Positions 1 to 11,729 of a stretch of 64,000 nt of DNA are shown here, piece after piece (within the stretch, counting starts at the first letter, position 1; each line of letters starts with the position of its first letter). The position numbers and the translations under genes were made by a program. Where the stretch lies: the NCBI RefSeq assembly GCF_963676685.1, contig NC_092349.1, positions 53,333,232 to 53,397,231 of the forward strand. Reading direction: 5' to 3'. The notes beneath the pieces are model-generated. The model was given only the letters and a program-made list of their open reading frames with translations. It had not been told where the DNA came from and made no database searches. The stretch comes from Mytilus edulis (Eukaryota > Mollusca > Bivalvia > Mytilida > Mytilidae).

Positions 1-520
1 GTAAAATCACAAAAATACAATACTCCGAGGAAAATTCAAATCAGCAAGTCCTTAATCAAATGGTAAAATTAAAGCTCAAACACTTCAAATAAATTGACAA
101 CAACTGTCATATACATTGTTGTACCTGACTTGTTCCAGGTATTTTTTTATGTACAAAATGATGGATTTAACCTTGTTTTGAATGCTAGCTAAACCTCTGA
201 CTTGTATGCCAGTTGCATGAAGTTAAATTATATTGACAACGATGTATGAACAAAACAAAAAGACATATGTTTTTCTATGGTCGGGTTGTTGTCTCTTTGG
301 TACATTCCCCATTTCCATTCTCAATTTTATGATAGGTAAACATGTCAAAAATAGGGGTACATCAGTCAACATTGTGTTATTATCGTTATCACTATAAAAA
401 CAAACAAATATGCTAAGTTAAACAAACATTGGCACAATAACATGATGACGGGATGTATAGGTACACATGCAGATACTGATGTTTTGTCATTTTTAGTGAT
501 ATTTTTTTAAAATGGTTTAT
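1..520. repeat. Mussel dispersed repeat, type B
   Basis: This stretch resembles 46076-46410 and 63150-63620 in the same order: a gaggaaaattcaaa block, a caactgtcatat block, a block about a variably spelled atggtggattaaacc, and a cagtcaacattgtg block. Three copies within 64 kb show an interspersed element. The phrase ggtcgggttgttgtctctttgg at about 280-302, followed by ccccatttccattctcaatttt, is the end of a second repeat (type C) seen at 29340, 49210, 51030 and 63815. No coding capacity is visible. Confidence 0.75.
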
Positions 521-679
521 TAAGAGGGAGGTTTGTCTAACGATAAAACTAGTTTCAACCCGCTATTTGTTTTTCTTAAAATGTCTTGTTCCAATTCAGG
601 GATATGGAGTTGTTATCATATAGTAAGTCTGTTTCAATGTATGCTGGCGTTTGTTTTTGTTGAACTTCGGTGTTTCTGT

Positions 680-860
680 TGTTCCGTTAATTATTATATT
701 TGGTCCTTTGTTTTCCTCTTATAATGGATGTGTTTCCTTCGGTTTTAGTTTATAACCCAGTTTTGTATATTAATTACTTTTGAGCAGCGTTATACTACTG
801 TTGCCTTTTCTATGTTTTTTTGTTGTCATTTATAGATGTGATAGTGTGCTAGGATGCATT
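680..860 (+). repeat. Mussel dispersed repeat, type D
   Basis: The run from about 700 (tgtttccttcggttttagttt) to tactactgttgccttt matches 60780-60900 closely and, in its last 30 bases, 52555-52585. The open frames here are repeat-derived and have no recognisable domain. Confidence 0.6.
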
Positions 861-1059
861 CCTGTACATGGTAAGATTTCGCTTCATAACTACATAATTA
901 TATGCATATTGCAAATAACATTATATACATCAAAATATCTGGCTAGCAATGGCGTAAAGGTAGTATGGAAGTCTTTAACCATTAGGGGTAGTTTTATAGA
1001 AGATATCAATATGCCTGGATCTAAATATTTTAATTAAAATACTTAATCAGACCTTTCAT

Positions 1060-1275
1060 GAATAAGGCCATTAGTTTTCTCGTTTGAATTATTTTACATT
1101 GTCATTTTGGGGCCTTTTATAGCTGACTATGCGGTATGGGCTTTGCTCATTGTTGAAGGCCGTACGGTGACCTATTGTTGTTAATTTCTGTGTCATTTTG
1201 GTATCTTGTGGAGAGTTGTCTCATTAGTAATCATACCACATCTTCTTTTTTAATATATATATATATATATATAGA
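1060..1275 (+). repeat. Mussel dispersed repeat, type A, ending in (TA)n
   Basis: It has the blocks gccgttagttttctcgtttgaa, ggggccttttatagc, and attagtaatcataccacatcttc. The same order recurs at 1800-2000, 35850-36010 and 62720-62820, and on the other strand at 23850-24085, 48810-49080 and 56545-56670. An (TA)n microsatellite follows at 1253-1274. Confidence 0.7.
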
Positions 1276-1599
1276 TTTATACATTTCTAAGAATGTAATT
1301 AAAATGCTAATAAAGCCACGTGATTGAAATATCATAATTTCCAAAACAAATTAAAAAAATCAAAGCTATCCATTAAGGAAGGGATGATACAACCGACTAA
1401 TTTTGTGAGACAAGAATCATAGCCTTATCTGCAAATTTTGAATTGTTTTTTTCTTTGATTGTTATACTTGTAGCTTGGATTTTGGTCGGCTAGTGATACT
1501 TAAATATCGATAACTGACTAGTACATGTATCTATATCAGAAACTTAATTGTTTGCTTCAAACAAATATACTAGTAAAGTAGAAGTGTTTTTAATTTATG

Positions 1600-2000
1600 T
1601 TTTGTCTGGTTTGTATTAATCTTATGAAACCTTTTCAACTAATTTATACTGTTTGTTCTTATGTTGTGCTGTTAAACTACTGTCCCGGGTTAAACATTGT
1701 TTAAACCCGCCAAAGTCTGTATGTGTCTGTCCCAAGTCAGGAGATTGTACATGTAGTTCAGTTGTCGTAGATCGTTCCTGTCTGTCATATTTGGTTTTTG
1801 TAAGCTGTTATGTTATAAATTAGGCCGTTAGCTTTCTCAATTTAATTGTTGCATATTTTTCAAATCTATATAGGGATCTTTTATAGCTGGTTATACTTTA
1901 TGGGTTTTTCTCATGGGTTGCCTATAATAGCCCACATCCACTCATTTGAACTTTGGTGGATATTATTGTCATTGGAAATCATACCATGTCTCCTTATGTT
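1600..2000 (+). repeat. Mussel dispersed repeat, type A (longer copy)
   Basis: This is a diverged longer copy. It contains ttgtgctgttaaactactgtcc, the phrase cccaagtcaggag, the aggccgttag block near 1822, and a cattggaaatcataccatgtctcc end. The parallel copies are 35560-36010 and 62520-62820. The frame at 1846-2046 lies inside it and is not a gene. Confidence 0.65.
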
Positions 2001-2049
2001 TACATTGACTTATGTTCAACAACAAAAAAAGCGCCTAAAAATGTAAGAA

Positions 2050-2180
2050 ACAAACTCATTATAGATAACAGCATTCAATGTATACGCTAGACACGCATTT
2101 CGTCTACAAAAGACCCAGCAGTGACGCCAGAATCTAATACTTAATAATTAAGTTAAAAAGGCCAAATAAAGTGCGAACAT
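2050..2180 (-). repeat. Bivalve dispersed repeat core (gacgaaa type)
   Basis: Read on the minus strand, the segment around 2085-2125 gives a tgtagacgaaatgcgtgtct block. It is a diverged form of 44755-44830, where gacgaaacgcgcgtctggcg is seen. The trailing ggccaaataaagtg and gagcattgaggacc phrases are, from memory, part of the same widespread bivalve element. Confidence 0.55.
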
Positions 2181-2199
2181 GACGAGCATTGAGGACCCG

Positions 2200-3530
2200 C
2201 ACAAACGAGTCTGAAAAGACGGAAATACAACTACGCGTTTGTCAAGAAATTATGTAGGGAGAGAGGATGAATAAATAGCGGGAAAATAAATGTTCTAGCA
2301 CATCCACAGAGCAAGCACAATCACATCTGATATAAAAGGCTGGCGTAAAACGGGTTTTACGAAAAGAAACCGATGATTTGTGCAACCTGTTTGTCCATTC
2401 ATGGTAGTATATAAAGTGTTTTTCAATGTATACAAATTAAACACAGACTCGTTAGATGTTAAACAGCCACACATACTTTATCTATACATTTCATCATTTC
2501 GTGTTTATTACAAAGTGTTTCTATATTACAGATTGTTTGCCTCCGTGATCAGAGACTTTTTTTAGATTTTAAATTAAGGTGCAAAAAGTTAACTTAGTAT
2601 TAAGTTATAATTTTATATACATTCGACTCTTGTCTGTCTATTTTCTCTATACATGTCTAATGGGACATGGTGTCAAAATGAAAACTGGGGCCGCGAATCG
2701 ATACATGGTGCCGAAAAGTTCGTATCAGTTAAGACATTCTTCATATATGCAATGCAAAAAATTCCTTATTCGATAAAAGAATATATCAGGAATGCTTTAT
2801 ATACACACATAAGTTTATGGAAGAAAGTAAAACATCGTGAGAAAAAAAAATAGACCAATGCCTTTATATCTGAGTCTATTCACCTCGAGCTTCATATACA
2901 ATTCTCAGATGTATTCATCAAACTTAATAGAAATTTATTTAAAGCGTCTGTCTAACCCGGGAATTTGTTGATCACCTTTAGTTTTTATATAAGTGGTCAT
3001 TATAATAAATGTTTTTATGTTTAAGATATTGAGAGATTCACTCGAAATATGACAGTCCCGATGAAAGTAGATAAAACAGTTACTGCTTATTGTAAGTAAC
3101 ACTCTTTCGCTATCTGTACAAAAGGCAAATATGATTAACAATAAGATAAAAACAATTTTAACAGAGAGGCGGCAGATACCGGAGGGACATTCAAGTTCAT
3201 AATATGAAAATAACAACATTTATTTTGCAACACCATGCCTAACCAACTTTATCAATTTACGTTTTATACATTTCGATATTGATTAGACAAATGATTACCA
3301 AAAATAGTTATTAATTCGGTTCGATGTAATTTACAAAGTAGTTTATTTCCAGTCAATATGATAATTTAAAGTATAAATCATAGGTGTTCGTGTGCAGTCA
3401 ACAGTTATTTGGACGAACTCATGTATAAATTTGGTATTTACGGCTCGCGCGGCACTGTTGATTTTGGATAGCAATGCATCGGTTCAGACATGTAAGATAA
3501 ACTTAAAAATTTATCAACGTTGGTATATAT
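2200..3530. other. Non-coding stretch, nothing recognised
   Basis: AT-rich sequence. Short open frames exist on both strands but have no domain, no signal peptide and no supporting splice context that I can see. Confidence 0.5.
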
Positions 3531-3531
3531 A

Positions 3532-4708
3532 CTGAGTGCCATTGAAAACGCAACACTTGGTTTTTCAAAAATAAAATTTATATTAGAAATCATAATCTTT
3601 CAAAATGAATTGTTCTTGAAAATTAACAATTCTAACAATAGATCGATATCAAACAAAAATGTTTCATTGTCATCTTTCGGGCGCAATAGATAAACGAAAC
3701 ATCCAATGTCGAATCATCAAATCACAGTCCTAACTAAAAATGTTACAACCCCGTGGTGCAGCGCAATCTCGACAGCGCCGTGGAATTGATCATCCCGGAC
3801 GTTTAATGTGATCTCGAGGAATGTTATTCCACTTGTCCTGTAAAGCAAACTCAAGCTGACTTTATGATATTGGTGGTGGTTTTCATCTAAACCATGTCAA
3901 ATCTGATGCAAAATTTGCTCTATCGGACCTAAATCTGGCGAAACGCACGACTTTTGGCCAAGGTGGGTGCCAAACGTCTATGTAACCACCACTGACGATT
4001 TTTGGTACATAATGAATGATTTTTGGTACATAATGAATGATTTTTGGTCTACAGAATTCGATGTTTACACAAGACGGCCGTTTAGATGTCGGCTGTGGTC
4101 CTCTTTAACCGTTGAATTTCTGCGCAAATGGTGCTTTACTGAAATTGCTCCATAGGATCTACCATGACCACCATTGAACTCACGTGACCTTTGGACATCC
4201 ATCAGAGTCGATATCGGATATGTTAAAAGACCAAATGTATCGGTTTTGCTGAGCGTTTCTTGCTTTTTGAACCCCGGGATGTGGCTTATCATTAACTGAT
4301 CCATTTTTGTTGAATTTGTGGATGATTTGGGTTATTGTATGCTGTGAAAGGCTTCATTGGATCATGCCCGAAACTGCATGTCGCTGGTTGTCAGAGAGTC
4401 CTGGCATTTACTCAGATGTTTATTGCAGTTTCCTTACAATAAGGGCAGGAAAATTCATGACATTAGCCAAGCTTTAAATGACAAAATCGTGAAAATGGTG
4501 CGTATGTTGAAAAGCGATGAACTCGGTTTATGTCCGTTCAAAAAAACCCTTACTTCGCATTTGTTCCAAAAATCACCCAACCGTAAAGTTGTCGACAATT
4601 GTCTTTAAAGTCATTTTCAAGCAACTTTACAAAGTTCTAATATAAAATAAATAAAAATTATCAGACTTTTTTGAAAAACAAAAGTGTTGCGTTTTCATTG
4701 GCACTCAG
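3532..4708 (-). mobile_element. Tc1/mariner (IS630)-like transposon remnant
   Basis: The ends are inverted copies: ctgagtgccattgaaaacgcaacac at 3532 and its near-complement at 4685-4708, each flanked by TATA as expected for TA target duplication. Inside, the minus strand reads as a broken transposase. At about 3905-3950 there is a SPDLGPIEQ-like segment, matching the SPDLNPIEH signature before the last catalytic acidic residue. At about 3770-3860 there is an ALQDKWNNIP-like segment and an RRCRDCAAPRG-like segment, matching the usual C-terminus of Tc1/IS630 transposases in invertebrates. Stops and frameshifts interrupt it, so it is dead. The family is known; the assignment is by eye. Confidence 0.75.
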
Positions 4709-4709
4709 T

Positions 4710-5538
4710 ATATTTAGATTTTTAAGTTACCGAAACATACTTCAAAATCAATCAAAAGCGAAGCAAAGCCTTTAAAAAGTGTACGCCCGTACCTGGGGGC
4801 AGGGGTCTGAAAGCCGAAGGCAACCCCATGGCAGATGACCTCTGGGTAAGGGGCATAACACCCAGAAGATCACGCGTTATCGTAAGAAAAAAAATCTGTC
4901 ATTCAAAACTCCCTATCTAGCAACATAATTGATAGGTTGAGAACAAAACTTTACTGCATACGAGATTATTTCAGCTCTAAGTTTCTATTTAACAACATTC
5001 CAATATAACCTGCTAATATGTAGTTTATATCTCCCTGTTGATACGATATTTCAGAACTTGCAATTTTCATTTGATTTTCTTGAATGAGGTTGCTGTATAC
5101 AAGGAACTTACCATTAAACCAAAAAGTACCAAGTGGTAAAGTTGCAAGTATCTCTTAGAACATTTTAAGATCGGTATCAAGAGTTGGTTGATTGTTACAC
5201 AGTTGACGACGGACATGTTCCATTGTTGTAACCACAATTCCGTCCTCCTTTACTGGAATTTTACCTTCCACTCTAACTTATCATCTAGTTTTACTTTCAT
5301 GAGCAACGTGACGTGTGCCATATGTGTTTGAACTTACTTTTCCTTTAGGCAAGTGGTAATGTGGCGATAATAATCAACATCATATATATTATTTCTAATG
5401 TATTTGTGCATGATTTATTTTCTCATATTTTGAATGTAAATTAAGTTGTTGAATTGTATGAATGTTTATAAAAATATCACATGTCGTTTGATATTTTGAT
5501 ATTTTGATATTTGATATTTGATATTCATGTCATTTCAG
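4710..5538. other. Non-coding, probably intron or upstream flank of the receptor exon
   Basis: AT-rich sequence. No exon of an extracellular domain is recognisable before the acceptor at 5538. The repeated tgatattttgatatt just upstream of 5520 is low-complexity. Confidence 0.4.
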
Positions 5539-6359
5539 CAATTGCATTACTGGTTATCATACTTTTTGTTATCCTTTCATCTATTGGTCTTCTATTTAAT
5601 GGCGGATTACCGTATATGTTGAGGAAAAGACAAATAAGAATAATAACAACTCAGCTTCCACTTAATGAAATGACATCCGATGATAGCATAGATAATAGGC
5701 TAACACGACTAACTGAAGAGGACAATGAAAATTTATATGACATAATAGACGAATCAACTACGTCCAAAACATTTGAAGCGTCCACCATTAAAACGCAAAA
5801 TTATAACTCGTACTTAGATGTCACGTACAGTGAAAATACATCAACAAACGTAAAAGATAATGTAGGCATCATTTGCTTAGCACATGATTCCACTCAGCCA
5901 CAATCAGTACAAAAAACAAGTCAACGAAGTTGTCTGGACGAAAGCGTTTTCAGTGGTGAACATGGTCAAGGTGCACTTGAGTGTGCTTACTCGGATGGTT
6001 ATCTTCGGCCAATGTCTATTGCAAATCAAAATGTAATTAGCAAAACGATGGAAAAGCAAGGAAAATATTTGTCAACCAAGGACAAAGAAGCGCAAAGAGA
6101 ATATGATGAACATATTTACGATGAACTAGATTATGATGGCATCGAAAGATCGGCTATCTACGATAGACTTAACTCTGTTAAAGATACAAGCAGTGCAATA
6201 AATGGATATATGTTTGTACGAAGTCCAACTGATACAGAGCAACTAGGGATAAATGAAACTATGTTCGTACAAAGACCAACTGAAACAGAGCAACTTGGGA
6301 TAAACATTCAAAAGCATTCAAAATACACAACATGCTCTTCAAAGAGGAAATCTATATGA
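5539..6359 (+). CDS. Terminal exon of a single-pass membrane receptor with Tyr-rich tail (partial gene)
   Basis: The exon is read from a splice acceptor (catttcag, ending 5538) to TGA at 6357-6359. It encodes about 272 residues after a phase-1 junction. The first 25 or so residues are a hydrophobic helix (AIALLVIILFVILSSIGLLF), followed by basic residues (LRKRQ), so the rest should be cytoplasmic. The tail is acidic and polar and has many tyrosines in short SH2-type contexts: ENLYDII, SYLDVTYSEN, HIYDEL, LDYDGI, AIYDRL. LDYDGI fits the ITIM consensus. Near the end, two copies of a 17-residue block (MFVRSPTDTEQLGIN and MFVQRPTETEQLGIN) lie in tandem. A phase-1 intron before the TM exon is typical of receptors built from phase 1-1 Ig or EGF modules, but no such exon is seen upstream, so the extracellular part is unknown. 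The upstream ATG at 5511 is probably intronic. The role as a signalling receptor is an inference. Confidence 0.7.
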
Positions 6360-6608
6360 TATGTGATTGTCTTCTAGTTCTTAAAAGTTTGGATATCGTT
6401 CTAGCATATTGTACATAATTATATGATACTTTAGAGCTACTTTTTTTTAACTTGCATGTGTGTTATGTGTTCCTTCGGCTTTCATTGGCATGGAGCTTTT
6501 ATACAGCATTTATTATGTCTTCTTTCTTCTTGTTACTTATTCGGTAAATTCACAGAAATTATTGTCATTTGATCAACCAAATTTCAAATTTGTGTAAGTG
6601 CTTTAATC

Positions 6609-6614
6609 AATAAA
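6609..6614 (+). terminator. Polyadenylation signal AATAAA of the receptor gene
   Basis: AATAAA lies about 250 bases after the stop at 6359, in AT-rich sequence, and is the first canonical hexamer in that interval. Confidence 0.55.
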
Positions 6615-6619
6615 TGATT

Positions 6620-7480
6620 TTCTACTTATGTGTTTGAATGTCTCTTTTGCTATTTTTTGACTTAGAAAAACATGCCTTCATAGCAATATTACTTGCATCA
6701 CTAGTTGAATCAACACTACACAAATATATGATCCTATGTTAAGAAAAAATAATTAAAAAAAACCGTGATAAACTCACAAGTAGATGAAAACCGATAAATT
6801 GTCAAAATAATCGCATTTGATGCAACTGTAATACAAGTGAGAGGTTTAGCTAGCTATTAAACCAGGTTCAATCCACCATTTCTATATTAGAAAATACGTG
6901 TACCAAGTCAGGAATATGACAGTTGTTATGATGTGTTTGAGCTTAATTTGATTTTGCCATTCGATTGGGGATTTTCCTCTGAGTTTTTTGGGGTGATTTT
7001 ACTGATAAAGCCATTGCAATAAACTAAAATCAAAAACAATGACAAGCCATTGTATACAAAACACAAAACAGAAATCTAAAGACCGTCAAATATCTATTGA
7101 GGGTGGCTGTGATATGTCATAACGGTCTACTCTATTCTTTGAATGAATATTCTTTCTTCCAATTTCAAATTTGTTCATGAATACCAAAGAGATATGAAGG
7201 TTTTATTTCGATTACAGGAATGAAAATTATTAACCTGAACAGTTAATTTTATTCCATTCTTTTTTCGGTATGAAAATTTCGCAAACACATCTCTCTTAAA
7301 AGACGAATAAATGATCACGTGTATCCTTGAATGGTTATTGTTTTCATTTGCTTTGCCAATAAGCATGAAAATGAGGTGCTGATACATATATTTATCATAT
7401 ACTTAGACTAAATAACATATGATTTTTACTGTATGATAATAGCATAAAATTAACGTAAATTTCATATTTTTCGAATTGGT
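6620..7480. other. Non-coding, nothing recognised
   Basis: AT-rich intergenic sequence. The minus-strand frame at 7175-7387 has no recognisable domain. Confidence 0.4.
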
Positions 7481-8135
7481 GCTTAGCGGGCTGATATGAA
7501 AAGTTTATCACATGCTTCGAACGTTATCACAAGCCTTTCCGTAACGTTATCGCATGGCATTCCGGTGATACTCGGCAAATTCCGAAAAATACACCTCAAT
7601 GCTACGTTTTCAGTGAAAAACATCACAAAGTAGTGTACAAAACAATTATTTGGATAGTGGAAAGTATATTGTGTAAAAAACCCAAAATAAATGCATTTTT
7701 AAAAGTTTCAAACATAATTTAGAAAGTAACTTTTATAAAATTTGACTTTTCCCGGCTAACAGTGTTCATTATGTAGATTGTTAAATTAATTATTTTTGAC
7801 GATTCGTCCATATTAAAATGTTTTTCTTCTCTTTTGATGCATATGATAGAAAGATTTCATATCGAATGTACTAAATTTGGGGTCCGACGTTCGTGAACGT
7901 TCACTCTTTGAACTTCTATTTGGGAACCACATGAAAGGATCTGTATTCAATATATGAATCTGTTATTTTTCTCCATTGTTAAAGCATATGATAAAAAGAT
8001 CATAACATGTCATTTTTCATATCACATGTATTATCAGCCCTCGGTCAATATCAGCCCTCGAGCCGTGCGGCTCTTGGGCTGATATTGAACCTAGGGCTGA
8101 TAATACATGCGATATGGAAAATGCCATGTAATAAT
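7480..8135. repeat. Repeat region ending in a long hairpin (8004-8130)
   Basis: The phrase gggctgatat opens the region at 7489 and recurs inside the hairpin. From 8004 to 8130 the two arms are complementary: catttttcatatcacatg / ttatcagccctcgg / tcaatatcagccctcgagcc pairs with ggctcttgggctgatattga / ctagggctgataatacatg / cgatatggaaaatg. The loop is only a few bases, so this is a nearly perfect foldback of about 127 bp, probably the end of a MITE-like element. Confidence 0.65.
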
Positions 8136-8530
8136 CTGATAATATTCATTAGATGAAATAAAATACATGAAACGTGCACTTTAAATTAACTTATAAATGT
8201 CCAGTGGACTTATGCAAGGTGTAATTATGTGAATTATGACGAATTCAATCTTCTTATTTATATTGTGTTGGTCTTATATGAGGTCTTTTCATTTAATAGT
8301 ATAGATGGACACGAATGCACCAACATAAAGATGCTTTATTTAGGTCAAGAATTACTTTCTGCACTACTGAGCGTACCAGACCATATATAATAGCCTTTTA
8401 TTTCAGCTATAGCGAGAGGAGATAAACCGAAATTAACACAGATATAAACAAAATGCTGCATAAATTAGATTTAAATAGCGGAAGCGGATCACACAATTAA
8501 AAAGGTCTTGAGTGATCCGATGTAATATAG

Positions 8531-8765
8531 TGTCGTGGGCCTCAATCCTTTTTGTTGTCTGGGGGACTATGGGATTGAAGTCACGCTTTTCGTTATCCAA
8601 ATTTTATTTTACTGCCATTTAACAAACACATGTATAGCAGACGACACGAATTGTTCGCCGCCGACAAACATAAAAAAAGGTATACAGTCCCGTAAAATAC
8701 AATAAACAGTATACATTATATCCTACATTTCCGGTAACCAGAAATACCAAATAGAGGTATATATT
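8531..8765 (-). repeat. Extra tandem LTR copy at the 3' end
   Basis: A full-length repeat next to the ATAG at 8527-8530. The duplicated LTR lies inside the target-site duplication, so it arose before or during integration or by later unequal exchange between LTRs. Confidence 0.6.
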
Positions 8766-8974
8766 GTCTGGGGGGACTATGGGATTGAAGTCACGCTTTT
8801 CGTTATCCAAATTTTATTTTACTACCATTTAACAAACACATGTATGGCAGACGACACTAATTGTTCGCCGCCGACAAAAATAAAGAAGGTATACAGTCCC
8901 GTAAAATACAAAAACAGACTAAATTATGTCCTACATTTCCGGTAACCAGAAATACCAAATAGAGGTATATAACA
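8764..8974 (-). repeat. 3' LTR copy, truncated at one end by the tandem junction
   Basis: It is preceded (minus strand) by the candidate polypurine tract at about 8975-8985. It lacks the last ~24 bases (the aaggattgaggcccacgaca part), where it abuts the extra copy at 8531-8765. Confidence 0.6.
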
Positions 8975-9565
8975 TCCCCCGCCCAAATATAAAATTTGAA
9001 AATTTTGGTGAATATTTTCGTAGTAACATCATGTTTGTTTCACGGATAAAACTGATGACTGCACCAATTTGTTCAATCAGCAAGTGATCGTCATTTTTGA
9101 ACGGTCCAGGATTAGCATGGTTTTTATAGGCATTCCAATGAAAAATTGAATAGTACGGCAATACCAGAAAGGCAAGTTTTACCGTCGTAAGATCTGATAT
9201 AAAAGCATGAATTTCTTTGAAAATTTGTGTCAATGATTAACATTTGAATTATCTCTTGATTTCAAAGAAATAAATTTACCATTTTTTGTCGTGAGATCAC
9301 ACGTTCCTAGCCAAACATAAAGTAATATTTTAGGATGTATCTGTAATTTAAGCTCCAAATTGTCTTTAAGGTACTGTAATTGGTCGTTTGCGGATGCACC
9401 ACTTTTAAACCACCACTGAATTTTCCTTTCTGTCCTCGAATTAACTTCATTCTGTAAAAATCTTGCTTTACTATCACTCAAAATTACCGGCATATAATCA
9501 AAGGAAAAACTTGTGTGTGAGGACTCCAGCCTATGGATCTGCTTGTTTAGTTGATTTTGGCTCAT
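8975..9565 (-). pseudogene. SGNH/GDSL-hydrolase-like frame inside the LTR element, frameshifted
   Basis: Two overlapping minus-strand frames (9565-9230, then 9233 down to about 8975) continue each other and together give about 195 residues. A segment with VILSDSKARFL near residue 27 resembles block I of SGNH hydrolases (GDS). LLYVWLGTCDLTTKNGKF near residue 81 resembles the block III region. PYYSIFHWN and LLIEQIGAVISFIRETN follow in the second frame. I recall similar frames in repeated sequences of bivalves, where they appear to belong to mobile elements. A one-base shift at about 9230 breaks the frame. The apparent first Met at 9565 follows shortly after the primer-binding site. The function in the element is unknown. 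Confidence 0.55.
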
Positions 9566-9671
9566 TGCCGTCCATTATGTCCACTACCACGTGCTTAAAA
9601 AAAAAGGTTCACCAACAATATCACAAAAATAAATAATATTTACGCTAAAAGCCTTTTTAAGTCCTCCACCA

Positions 9672-9907
9672 TGTCGTGGGCCTCAATCCTTTTTGTTGTC
9701 TGGGGGACTATGGGATTGAAGTCACGCTTTTCGTTATCCAAATTTTATTTTACTGCCATTTAACAAACACATGTATGGCAGACGACACTAATTGTTCGCC
9801 GCCGACAAACATAAAAAAAGGTATACAGTCCCGTAAAATACAATAAACAGTATACATTATGTCCTACATTTCCGGTAACCAGAAATACCAAATAGAGGTA
9901 TATAACA
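9672..9907 (-). repeat. 5' LTR of the 8531-9907 element
   Basis: A 236-bp copy, with TG start and CA end on the minus strand. It is nearly identical to the 8531-8765 copy, differing at a few positions such as tgtatggcag versus tgtatagcag. Confidence 0.65.
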
Positions 9908-9949
9908 ATAGTTTGCATAGTGTGAAGATATATAGTTGCATTCAAAACC

Positions 9950-11725
9950 ATCCCGCGAAATGTTAATCAGTCCAAGGGTGTTTTATGAGGTTATACAAAC
10001 TCCTGGACCAGTCAGATTTATATGTATGCGTTACTGGCATGCAAATACAACTGTCAGTTGATTGCTCGGTTGACACTATTAATTCTATTGCGGGTCATAA
10101 TAGTTGATAAGAATTCGCAACTGCGATTGAAATTCATTTTTTTTTATTTCCTTCGTTTGGATTTTCATTATCAATAAAAACTAGAACACACTCGCGTATT
10201 CGCGGGGATTTAGAGTGTTGTTGAAAGTATGTGAACTGTTGTAGGGTGAGTTTTTTAAAACAACTATTATGACTGGAGAATTTCAGGAAAGTTATCTAAA
10301 GTCATAAGTACTTGGGGACCGGCCAATTTTTTAAGCCCTCCCCCTTTTTTCACAATCCTTTATTTTTCTGTTTTCCATTAATTTCAATTATTTTCACGTT
10401 TTTCTGTATACTATGACCATATATACTATAAATGAAATGTATTTGCTATTTACTATCAATTCCAAGCAGTCACTGATATATATCAAGGGTGGATCAAGAC
10501 AATTTCAAAATGGGTTTCCCACCCCATTTAAAAAATAGTGTATTCCAACTACATGTCCCCATTTAAATGCATTGATCGTCAAAAAAAAGGGGTTCCAAGC
10601 CACGGACCCCCCCCTTTGAACCCCTGTATATTATATAGATCGCTATCTATTTACTATCAATTCCAAGCGTATTATGCACGGCGGTCACTGATATATTATA
10701 TTGAGAGTCTGTATATATTGTAGTAATGTGCATGCAGATAAACGCGAAAATAATATTGTCCTGTCAAGTGTAATTTAATTTAAAAACAGTCTTAAACGGA
10801 AGTCTTGTTTATGACTTAAAAGTTCGTCCGATGACGGAAACAATATCCGGACACCTTTATTTTCGTTTTTCTCCCATAATAACCGAAACTGAATAATCAT
10901 AAAAATAGATGACACATGCGACTTTGCATGGTACCTATAGAACACGTTTATGTTTGTGTTATTTTTCTGGACGGTTTTTTTTTGTAATTGCATCGTCAGT
11001 TTTTTTTTCAATTTGCGTTATAGTGTCCCTTTGATATATTTTCGCATCTCTTTACTGTGTTACCACCAACATCTGACTCCCCTAATTCCGAATGATGTAA
11101 GCATACGGAGTGTGTAAGCAAAAGCAACCATCTCTCATAAACTCCTCAATTCGCCACAAAAGCACACTGTAAAATAGCGATGAATTTGCCCCCTTAATTA
11201 CTCCCTCAAAATGAAGAATAATCTTAATTCGGAATAAGACAGACTGAGACTGTCATGAAACCTAAAATTCAATCTGAATTAACCGATTTGGGTCAAACAC
11301 TGATTAAAAGGATTTAGTATGAATAGGATATTAAATATATCTGTATTGTGATCCCTGACAAAGTTTTTCTTCTTCGATCACTATTTGTGTTCGCTTAAAA
11401 ACAGGTTAAATAAAATATATCATAATCAATTTATCCTTATTTAGCTATAACATGTATAACAATCTTGAATTTATACCAAATAAAAAACAGAACAGAACAA
11501 CGCTCATTTTGTTATAAAATTTCAAAATTGACCTAGGTTTGGTATTTACAACAGAGACTGCACAGATACGCTACTAGCAAAACAGGTAATAATAATGTGC
11601 GATATGAAAAAGTACATTTCTTAAATTTTGATAATGATAAAACAACAATGTGTCGTGTTAATTGATTAAACGTTGTTCCGTTCAGCTGAAATGATTAGTA
11701 CCATGCAGTTTAAACTAGTATATAA
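9950..11725. other. Intergenic DNA with a duplicated 40-bp segment
   Basis: The segment tatttactatcaattccaag ... cactgatatatt occurs at 10448-10485 and again at 10646-10695. Runs of c (cccccccttt) and pyrimidine-rich tracts are present. No gene recognised. Confidence 0.45.
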
Positions 11726-11729
11726 TCAG

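Larger units (their letters stand above)
8531..9907 (-). mobile_element. Small LTR-type retroelement with ATAG target duplication and a tandem extra LTR
   Basis: Three direct copies of a ~235-bp sequence are present. Read on the minus strand, the 9907-9672 copy starts TGTTATATACC and ends CACGACA, as LTRs do (TG...CA). It is followed by TGGTGGAGGAC, a good candidate primer-binding site. The 8974-8764 copy is preceded by a purine run (GGGCGGGGGA), a candidate polypurine tract, and is joined directly to another copy (8765-8531). ATAG flanks both outer ends (8527-8530 and 9908-9911). The internal part (about 700 bp) holds only an SGNH-like frame; there is no gag, protease, RT or integrase. It must therefore be non-autonomous. 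The LTR interpretation is mine, from these signals. Confidence 0.7.
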
